Shown here: piece by piece, positions 7,316 to 14,170 of the stretch | Position numbering within the stretch: position 1 is the stretch's first letter | Layout: each line of letters starts with the position of its first letter | NCBI GenBank assembly: GCA_030267965.1 | Contig: BRYA01000458.1 | Location: 11,097-25,266 of the forward strand | Source of the DNA: Triparma columacea | Lineage: Eukaryota; Sar; Bolidophyceae; Parmales; Triparmaceae | DNA length: 14,170 nucleotides | Reading direction: 5' to 3' | Translations under genes and position numbers: made by a program | The notes under the pieces: model-generated | Databases searched by the model: none | Seen by the model: only the letters and a program-made list of their open reading frames with translations | Told to the model about the DNA's origin: nothing

Positions 7316-10300
7316 ATGGAAAAAATACAGGCACTGCGAGATATCAAACGCATTTTCAACAGAAACATAATCCCATACGCAAATTCAATCCCCACCTTCC
7401 TGTCAACCTACCTAGATGCCACCTTTGCACCCCAATTCAACCAATCAAGTCAAGATGCCGTCGGCATCAATGTCCAGAATATGAAGCTCAGCCTATCTCC
7501 CGCGTCTTACACATCACACCGGAAGCTCATTTCGTGGTCATCATACCTTCAGACACATTCCACCCAGTTGGAGACGTCTATGAACTTGGCTTCATTCTTC
7601 TATCTTGTTCTACTTTCCCTTGTGATTATGACTACCTTCCTCGCCTGTTTCATTCACTCGTCGAAGACCTCCCCTCTCTTCCTGACCCCGAGGATGCACA
7701 GACTGCCGAACCTCACGCCTCCGCCTTTACCTGCTGTGAACACTGCGGGGACCTTCCTCGCGTGGGTGAGGGTTTGTTTTTATGTCAGTGACGAGGTGAG
7801 AACGCACAAGGAGGAGCGTTGCGGCGTCTTAACGCACACTGTACGTATGCGAACACAACTCAATTTACCGTCGCCACCCCGCTCCTGGCTTCGCTCATCG
7901 CACAGGAAATCATTCAGAGGGTGGGCTACGATGCGCTGATGTTCTTGCGTTTCCATCGTCTGTCCTTAAGGCTCCTAGTAAAAATGTCCATTTTCTCTTT
8001 CCTCGTCATCCTTCCCATCAATTATTACGGAGGGGAGCAGAAAGACCAGATTAACAATGGATACGACTTCATAATCTCTGACTTTTCAAGGTTCACCATG
8101 GCCAACGTCAAGGAGGGGAGCCCCAGGCTTTGGGTTCACGTGGTGGCAGTCATCCTCCTTACTTACATTACCGTCGCGGAGCTGCTCGCTGAGTACTCCG
8201 ACTTTAACGTAATCCGCCATCGCTATCTGCTTTCGAAGGAGCCCCACCTCCGCTCCGTCATAGTTAAGGACATCCCCATACACCTCCGCTCAAGGAGGTG
8301 AGAATGCAAGAGGACACGAGCGAAGCGACTCTGTTAAAGGCAGCCCTCTCATCAACCGCCGTCGTTATAGGTAAAGCAATTATTACGCTGCATGCATCAC
8401 TCTAACCCCTCTTTCGTGACTCGTTTCGCCGCTCGTCGCACGCAGGAAGATCACGCAGTATTTTCACAACATGTACCCGCAGTCAATCCAGAAGGTTTCC
8501 CTGTGCGAGAACGTTCAATACCTCGAAAAACTCATCGAGGACCGCACAGGGCTTCTCGCGAAGGCCGAGCGCCTTCTCCTGAAACAGCAGATGAAGCAAA
8601 TTCAGATGCACAACGAAAAGACGAGCATCTTGGATACCATCCAAGTCTCCCTCTCGAACTGCCTGGGCTTCAACAAGCACCTCATCAAGGACTACAACGA
8701 AACCAAAAAAAAAATCAACGAGATCAACGCTATGATCGGGAAGGAACTCGAGCGGCGCAGGAGGATAATGTTTTATATGGACAAGATGTCGTCGGCCACT
8801 GGCAGGTGAGTTCCATAAATGTAATGCTCAACTTATCAATATCCTAACCGCTAACGCCCCTTCTCAGAGGCAAAGTCGACTCCCTCCTCTCCCGTAATAT
8901 CCAGGTAGCCCCCAAGGTTCCGCTTTCCCACCTCCCAATCATATCATCACCTGCCGCGCCCAAGTCTCATTTCAACTCCAACACCACAGCCCGACAGAGG
9001 CTGATCACATCGAACCTCGGCACCTCAGAATCCTTCGCGGATGCCCCCGAAGCAGCCAAGTTCTCAAACGACACCATCGAGAATCACTTGATTGAGGTGA
9101 CGGACAAGTGCTTCGTGTCCTTCAGAACCTACACCGCCGCGACGATCGCCTGCCAGTCGATGCACGGGACCCGGCCGGGGTCCATGGAAATCGAACAAGC
9201 ACCTGAGCCCCGAGCGATTCTCTGGGACAATGTGTACGTGACTACCAGGGCTAGGAAGACCAGGCATCTCCTCGCAAACATGTTCGTTCTGGTTCTTATC
9301 GCCTGTTATGCCGTCCCAATGACTCTCGTCTCCCTCCTCGTCTCCAAGAACAGTCTCATGGCATTTTCCCCAACCATTTCACGCCTCGCAATGAGCTCTG
9401 GTTTTTTCAGCTTCCTATTTTCCATGGTCCAACCAATCTGCGTCGTCGGCTTGCAGCAGATTCTCCCCCCGCTTTTTCAGGCCGTGGGAAAGATAGAGGG
9501 ACAGATGAACTTCACAAAAATACAGATTAGAACATTCACGCGCTACTTCGCCTTCCAAGTTGTAAACATCCTCCTCGTCACTGCAATCGCTGGTTCCATC
9601 TTCGACACAGCTGCCCAGATTGCGGAGAACCCCGGGTATGCATTCCGGTTCCTGGGCTACGCGCTGCCCAAGACGAGCAGCTTCTTTTGTTACTATATCA
9701 TCCTTAAGTCCTCGTTGGGGCTGGGAGTTGAGCTCGTGAGGGTGGTCCCCATCTTACAAGCACTCATTAGGGCTGCCTTCTTCCACAACGGCACCATAAG
9801 AGATCGCCGGAAAGTCATTGCTGGTATCCGTCCCATCGATGACCCTGGTTGGATGCCCATGCACAAAATTTTCGCGCAAGACTTGCTCGTTGTACTCATC
9901 GGTGTCACCTTCGCAGTTATAGCTCCCGTCGTGCTCCTCCCATGCATGATTTTCTGCAGCCTTTCCCGCATCGTATGGACTCATCAATTCCTCTTTATCT
10001 ACGAGGCTTGTTGCGAGTCGGGAGGGATGTTCTGGCCGAAGGTCTTCCGCCGCTTCGTTTTTGGAATCATGCTCGCTCAAGCCACCGTCATCGGGCAGTT
10101 TATGCTCAAGGGGGCTTTCTCTCAGGCATATGTGTGCATTGTTCTGATGATTGCGACTTATTGGTACCTCAAGCGCGCGCGCTCATCCTTTGACCTTTCC
10201 TCGAACAGCCTCCCCCTCGAGATCGCCTCCGTCATGGATATCAACATTAAGGACGACGAGGTGAGTATCATGGCTAAAGACGGGAACCTGAATTTCTTTC

Positions 10301-10811
10301 AGAAAACGCTAACGCAAGCCATTCGCTTCGCTAATCGCAGGGGGCCCACGAAAAGATGAACCAAGAGCTGTATGAGAAGGCCTACATTCAACCCGCCCTC
10401 AGGGCATCCCCAAACGCTCAGCTCGACCCCCCCTTTCCACCAGTCCGTGTCTTGAAGAAGAATAAGGAGAATAACGACGACGAGGATGATGCCAACAGTG
10501 TATCAGGCAACACGGTGTTCAGTGGTGTCGAAAATCGGCCGTTTGGCCCCAAGGAGGCAATCCTTGCCAAGATCTTAATGGCCGAGGAGAACCATGACGG
10601 CTGTTGCAAGGCGAACATCTTGCCAAAGGCTCATCTAGAGCAACTCGAGGAGGGATGGGGGCAGGCTCTGGCATTTCAGTCACACAAGTTCTTTGAAGTT
10701 GTCTCGGGTACGGGAGCAGGGACGCTTCACATACCTGAGCTTGGAAAGCAAGCACACGAGGTATTACATGGCAGGAAAATTCCAAAGAAGCGTCGTTCCG
10801 ACCTTGTATAA
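7316..10811 (+). CDS. OSCA/CSC1-family (TMEM63-type) mechanosensitive or osmosensitive cation channel
   Basis: Members of this family are membrane ion channels opened by hyperosmotic or mechanical stress. Five exons, 7316-7795, 7906-8297, 8446-8805, 8868-10260 and 10341-10811, join in phases 0, 2, 2 and 0 to give 1,031 residues. First membrane segment: about 92-112, followed by the FLTPR...FLAWVRVCFYVSDE-EIIQRVGYDALMFLRF signature. TM1 lies at about 180-201 and TM2 at about 234-256. The cytosolic RRM-like domain runs from RSVIVKDIP (about 276) to CFVSFRTYTAA and the family motif APEPRAILWDNV (521-532). The RSN1_7TM pore region follows from about 545 to 835. The tail has an acidic Asn/Asp/Glu patch and ends basic (IPKKRRSDLV). 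The start is uncertain: ATGs at 7253, 7316, 7481 and 7580 are all in the same open frame. The stop lies 54 bp from the stop of the convergent PDZ/IQ gene. Confidence 0.9.
7796..7905 (+). mobile_element. OSCA intron 1, candidate introner-family member with inverted arms
   Basis: This 110-bp phase-0 intron begins GTGAGAACGCACAAGGAGGA. AGGAGCG (7812-7818) is an exact reverse complement of CGCTCCT (7880-7886). It ends GGCTTCGCTCATCGCACAG, matching the 3' modules of T-protein intron 3 and OSCA intron 4. The exon junction (SDE|EIIQ) is fixed by the channel family motif. Confidence 0.5.
8298..8445 (+). mobile_element. OSCA intron 2, candidate introner-family member with inverted arms
   Basis: This 148-bp phase-2 intron begins GTGAGAATGCAAGAGGA. 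ACGAGCG (8316-8322) is the exact reverse complement of CGCTCGT (8430-8436). GAGCGAAGCGA (8318-8328) is the reverse complement of the TCGCTTCGCTC module seen in T-protein intron 3. It has a CTAAC branch-like site at 8402-8406 and ends GCACGCAG. Confidence 0.45.
10261..10340 (+). mobile_element. OSCA intron 4, short candidate introner-family member
   Basis: This 80-bp phase-0 intron begins GTGAGTATC and ends CGCTTCGCTAATCGCAG (10324-10340), shared at 15 of 17 positions with T-protein intron 3. It has a CTAAC branch site at 10309-10313. Removing it joins KDDE to GAHEKMNQELY and opens 156 further codons; retaining it gives a stop at 10357-10359. Confidence 0.4.
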
Positions 10812-10865
10812 TTGATACAACATAGCATTTTTCTCCTTATTCGCCCTCTTGCCTTCTACTCCTTC

Positions 10866-13071
10866 TCAAGAGTCTCGGAATTCCATCTTGAGCATCGACG
10901 TACCAAGCTTTCCGTACGATTCACCTGCATCCACGTCGTCCATGCATTCTCTAAAGATATCGCATCCGTAACAGTACCTCGAATTTTCTGGCATTGTTCT
11001 CAGCCACATGTTTTGAGTCTGAGTAATCTTCGCGTTTGTCTTGGAAGCGTCCTTCCCTCCTAACCCCTCCTCATCGCCTAGCAACCCCCAATCACCCCAA
11101 CCGCCACTCTCCACGTTTCCAAGCTTTGCGATACTGAACTCCGCTTCCATCATCTCTACGCAATACTCCAGTCTTTCCATCCGCAACATCGCCACCCTCT
11201 TTGTTGCCAGCACCTTCCTCACTTTGATCTGAATGACAACAGCGGCATCACTTCGTCTCTTTATCAAGGCCTTTACCACCAGCCTGCACCGTTGCATATG
11301 CTTGGCCTGCGACACTGCGGCAGCAACCCTCTTCATGGCGCCCACGAGAAACCTACTCTCTCCCCCCCTCCATCTTGACTGAACCATGATAGCCATCCTC
11401 TCTCTTGCCTCCACCTCCTTCTTGTATCGCTCCCTCCTGAATTTTTCTTCCATCGGGGTCTCTGGCGACTTAGGTTTGATCGGGCTGGAAACATCCGCGG
11501 TTGGACTTGCCATCTCGACACCAAAGAGTTCTCCCTTCTGAAGGCATGTTCCAGCCTCTGGAGAGAACCGCAGCTGGAACTTAGACTGGTCGGGGGGAGA
11601 CAGTGGGTCGGCACTTTGCTCGGTCGCCGTCGATGATGCCGGCGATTGCGCATCGTTTCCGTTGTTTGCGGCAGACTCTTTTGGGGTTGGAGATTGCGAA
11701 GCAGGCGGGGAGCTGTCTGGACCTGGTAGCTCACGGGGGGTGCCGTCTTTAGCTTCCTCATCGCCACGGGGAACCTCATTTACCTCCTGTACCTCTTCTA
11801 ATCTCACTTCTATCAATTCCCTTAGCATTCTCTTGGCCTGCCATATCTTCGCCATGCCCTGCAAAACCACAACCGCTCTCCTCCTTTTATTGCTCTTCTC
11901 AACCGCGCCAACTCTCCGCACACACGATTGGATTTTCGTCGCGTTCACCAACCGAATTCGCAATGTTAGGACCAACGTTCTGGCAAGTTTCGCCCTCATG
12001 TTTTTCTGTATGGTTTTGGATGCCGCCTGAACTACCTTGAAGTAGCGCTCTTCGGGCCTCATTCGCACCACGGACTGCAACTTGGCAGCAGCATTAGCCT
12101 CCCTAAGCGACCTTCTTCTCTTTTTGGCGGCTCTTAATCTATTGGCTAGCAGCACAGCCAATTTCATCCTCACTATAGAATTCACGACCGTTGCGGCATT
12201 ATTCTTTATCCTCTCCCTCTCCTTTCGCCTTAGCAAATCTGCCCTTGCAATAGCGAGGACTCTTCTTACTTCCTTCTGGATGCTCTGGGCCGCCTTGAAC
12301 TTCCTAATCTTCATTGCAGCAACGAAGAATTTCCTGAGTGGGTCGGGGTTAGCTTCGAGACCCAATGGCAACAAAAGGGGGGAGAACGGCAACTCACCTT
12401 CCGAGAAATCCCCTTATGGACTTCTGGATGACTTTCGCTGCAGCGATTTGCCTCATTTTTTCGATGGCCGCCTCAATGCCCTTGACTCTGTACATGGCAA
12501 CGAGAGGCTTGGTGAACTCGTAGACGATCCTCATTCTCCTGGCGGGGGTGGAGAGGTCATCGTTGGAGGATCTCCTCCTCTGCAGCTTGGGGGGCTGTTC
12601 CCGCTGCGCGGGTTTGGCTGGGAGGGGCTTGGGCTTTGTGGGCCTGGGGGGCAGCGCCTTGGGCTTGGGGGCTGTGAAGGTGAGGACGCGCTCCTCCTTT
12701 GCGCAGCTGACCATCATCTTGTTGACGACCTTCTGCGGGACGCTGTGTAAATTTATGCTGTTGAGCATGATCAAGACACACCCCTCCTCAATCTTGTTTT
12801 GCTTCTTCGCCGGAGAATCATCAGTGAAGCCGACCACCTTGTAGGCCCCGCTGTCCCATTTAAAGTGAATACCCACGGGTTGGCTGGGTTTGAAGATTAG
12901 GTCCACGCTCGGTGGTAGCTCCAGCCCGCTGAGGCTGGCATTGCCAGGGGTGGAGTTCAGGGCGAGGAGGAAGCTGTTGACTGGCTGATTAGAAGCGTGG
13001 GGGGTGGTGAAGAGCGCGTTCATAGAGGGAGATGACTTCCCCTGGGGCACACCGGTCCTCCTTGGGGGCAT
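10866..13071 (-). CDS. PDZ-like domain plus multiple-IQ-motif protein
   Basis: Probable calmodulin-binding scaffold; the exact role is unknown. Exon 1 (13071-12398) and exon 2 (12333-10866) join in phase 2 across a 64-bp intron with a GCTAAC branch site, giving 713 residues. Residues about 55-133 look like a PDZ domain: a carboxylate-loop-like PVGIHFKWDSGAYKVVGF and EEGCVLIMLNSINLHSVPQ. A Pro/Lys-rich stretch (134-162, PPRPTKPKPLP) may bind SH3- or WW-type domains. About nine IQ-like helices follow, for example AAKVIQKSIRGFLGR at the splice, AAQSIQKEVRRV, ASKTIQKNMRAKLAR, ATKIQSCVRRV, IMVQSRWRGG and AVVIQIKVRKVLATKR. They form two clusters separated by a Ser/Pro/Glu-rich linker. IQ helices bind calmodulin or EF-hand light chains in many proteins. 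No motor or kinase domain is present. A downstream in-frame ATG at 13023 is an alternative start. Confidence 0.8.
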
Positions 13072-13357
13072 ATTTAAGGAACCTTGTCAATTTTCAACAG
13101 TGAGGGGGTGCTTCGGGCAGGGGGGGGGGGGGGTTGAGGGGGGGCAGGGGAGGGTGACAGCCGAAGGAAAAATATGGGAAGGAACAAGGTACTTCGAAGA
13201 GGTCGAGACTACTGGTGCATTCCCAAATTTTACGTCGGTCCCCTCTTCCCTCAATCAATGGACTCCGATGGGTCGGGTTAATTGAATTTTGGACAAGCTC
13301 AGAACTCAAAATTTGTTTTCAGTTGAACTTCCTGTCTATAATCTTTGCACACGAGAT
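13072..13357. promoter_or_regulatory. Divergent promoter spacer with long G runs
   Basis: These 286 bp separate two divergently transcribed genes and so must serve both. A run of 14 G (13120-13133) is followed by G7 (13138-13144), G4 (13147-13150) and G3 (13152-13154). This is a plausible G-quadruplex on the plus strand, or a pyrimidine tract when read from the minus gene. TTTAAGGA with an upstream-facing TAAATA lies directly beside the minus-strand ATG. No clear TATA box is placed at a normal distance for the plus gene. Confidence 0.4.
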
Positions 13358-14032
13358 ATGAGCACCCCTACAATCTGCTCACAGGATAGTAGTGATGGAT
13401 GCGGCCGCATCGACAATGCCGGTTTCGTCTTTGTGGTCCTACTTCCTCTGCTTCCCGGGCTGTATTTTGTTGTTTCTATCCTTGTGGCCTTGTGGGAGCA
13501 GGTGGAGTTCGAAGACAGGCAGAGGGAGGCAATGACACAGCACTACAGGGCTCAATACGAGTCTCGGTCCGCCAGGGTTGCCCCTGTTGAACGTGAGAGG
13601 CTGGTTGAGAGGGAGAGGGCCAACCACCAGGAAACAAACAGGAGGGCCAGCACCGGTACCATCGCAGGGACCGGCCCCAGCAGGGCCGCCCAACAGGCCG
13701 CCGTGACAGCGACTGCAAGTTCCCTCCGGACCAACCCAGTGCCGCTTACACTTACAGGTCAGCTCGACCTAGCGCAGAGGACAGTGAAGTCAAGTGCGCA
13801 AAACACGGCCGGAGGGTCGGAAGCAGCGCCAGCGGGGGCTCTGCAGTTGTCAATCACTCCTGCCAACTCAGTCCTTAACTCGAACTCGACACCGGCGGCC
13901 GGGACGACGAACAGCAACCAACTAGACAGGGCTAATGTCGCCGCAGTCATGCAAGGGGCCGGACCGCCAGCGGCAATGGCGGCGCTGGAAATGACACCCT
14001 TAACAAGGAGTACATCGGCGGACGGTCTATAG
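13358..14032 (+). CDS. Single-pass membrane protein of unknown function
   Basis: I do not recognise this gene. A single exon encodes 224 residues from the ATG at 13358 to TAG 14030-14032. Residues 1-20 are polar and Cys/Asp/Ser-containing. Residues 21-46 are one strongly hydrophobic segment (AGFVFVVLLPLLPGLYFVV then SILVALW). A charged, probably helical stretch follows (about 47-92, rich in Glu and Arg, with RERLVERERAN). The remaining 130 residues are Ala/Ser/Thr/Asn-rich and look disordered. The layout fits a type-III or tail-exposed membrane anchor with a cytosolic low-complexity tail; topology is inference. The frame stays open upstream to a TTG at 13289, not a likely eukaryotic start. 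Its long ordered N-terminal pattern argues against a spurious frame, but there is no homology support. Confidence 0.6.
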   Translation: MSTPTICSQDSSDGCGRIDNAGFVFVVLLPLLPGLYFVVSILVALWEQVEFEDRQREAMTQHYRAQYESRSARVAPVERERLVERERANHQETNRRASTGTIAGTGPSRAAQQAAVTATASSLRTNPVPLTLTGQLDLAQRTVKSSAQNTAGGSEAAPAGALQLSITPANSVLNSNSTPAAGTTNSNQLDRANVAAVMQGAGPPAAMAALEMTPLTRSTSADGL

Positions 14033-14102
14033 AGAAAATAACGAACAGAAAAAAAAAGGTTGAAAACAAAAAAACTCTTCCACAATATTTCACAGAGAAT
14101 AA

Positions 14103-14152
14103 GACAAATGTGGAACTTTTGAGGCTCCCCGGGACAAATGTGGAACTTTTGA
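14103..14152. repeat. Two direct copies of a 20-bp unit, 30-bp period
   Basis: GACAAATGTGGAACTTTTGA occurs exactly at 14103-14122 and 14133-14152, separated by GGCTCCCCGG. Two copies this close to the right edge suggest the start of a longer tandem or dispersed repeat outside the window, downstream of the membrane-protein gene. Confidence 0.75.
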
Positions 14153-14170
14153 AGAAAAGTGCTATATGAA

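Noticed and set aside
12082..12750. 222-codon plus-strand frame antisense to the PDZ/IQ gene
   Set aside because: It begins at a hydrophobic stretch produced by reading Ala/Lys/Arg-rich IQ helices backwards and runs through the well-supported intron and exon 1. Treated as a shadow.
13289..13357. Upstream extension of the membrane-protein gene
   Set aside because: The frame is open, but the first codon is TTG; the first ATG is at 13358, just before the polar N-terminus and membrane segment. An AG acceptor-like site at 13320-13321 was considered, but no matching donor exon was convincing.
1..14170. tRNA, rRNA, CRISPR, operon or bacterial mobile elements
   Set aside because: No tRNA arm pattern, rRNA-like sequence or spaced palindromic array was noticed, and the genes are spliced eukaryotic genes, so bacterial feature types do not apply.

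Overview
The window is spliced nuclear DNA from a compact eukaryotic genome. All three stop codons are used, so the code looks standard. Six complete protein genes and the tail of a seventh can be read. Seventeen introns could be placed with consistent phase, nearly all GTGAG...CAG, and many carry a CTAAC- or CTRAC-like branch site. The gene set (mitochondrial glycine-cleavage T-protein, NatD acetyltransferase, SHAQKYF-class MYB, OSCA/CSC1 channel, PDZ plus IQ-repeat protein), the small pyrimidine-rich introns and the short gene spacing suggest a unicellular alga or another stramenopile-like protist. That assignment is inference; no marker gene in the window settles it.

Layout: 1-263 (+) is the last exon of a GNAT acetyltransferase. 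434-2435 (+) is a six-exon aminomethyltransferase with a mitochondrial presequence. It converges on 2573-3901 (-), a four-exon NAA40/NatD homologue. Positions 3902-5191 form a gene-free divergent intergenic region holding an extremely AT-rich island (about 4020-4400) and then a pyrimidine-rich stretch. 5192-6750 (+) is a five-exon SHAQKYF-type MYB protein with a glutamine tract. 7316-10811 (+) is a five-exon OSCA/CSC1 (TMEM63-type) channel. It converges, with only 54 bp between stops, on 10866-13071 (-), a two-exon protein with an N-terminal PDZ-like domain and about nine IQ motifs. A G-rich 286-bp divergent spacer separates that gene from 13358-14032 (+), a single-pass membrane protein I do not recognise. 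The right edge enters a 30-bp-period repeat.

The genes do not form a pathway; this looks like ordinary mixed eukaryotic gene order. The signal most worth following is in the introns. Introns of three unrelated genes share sequence modules: GTGAGAAYG at the 5' end, CTTCGCY(N)ATCGC near the 3' end, and short inverted GGAGCG/CGCTCC arms. This is what would be expected of a family of introner elements (intron-generating, MITE-like mobile DNA).
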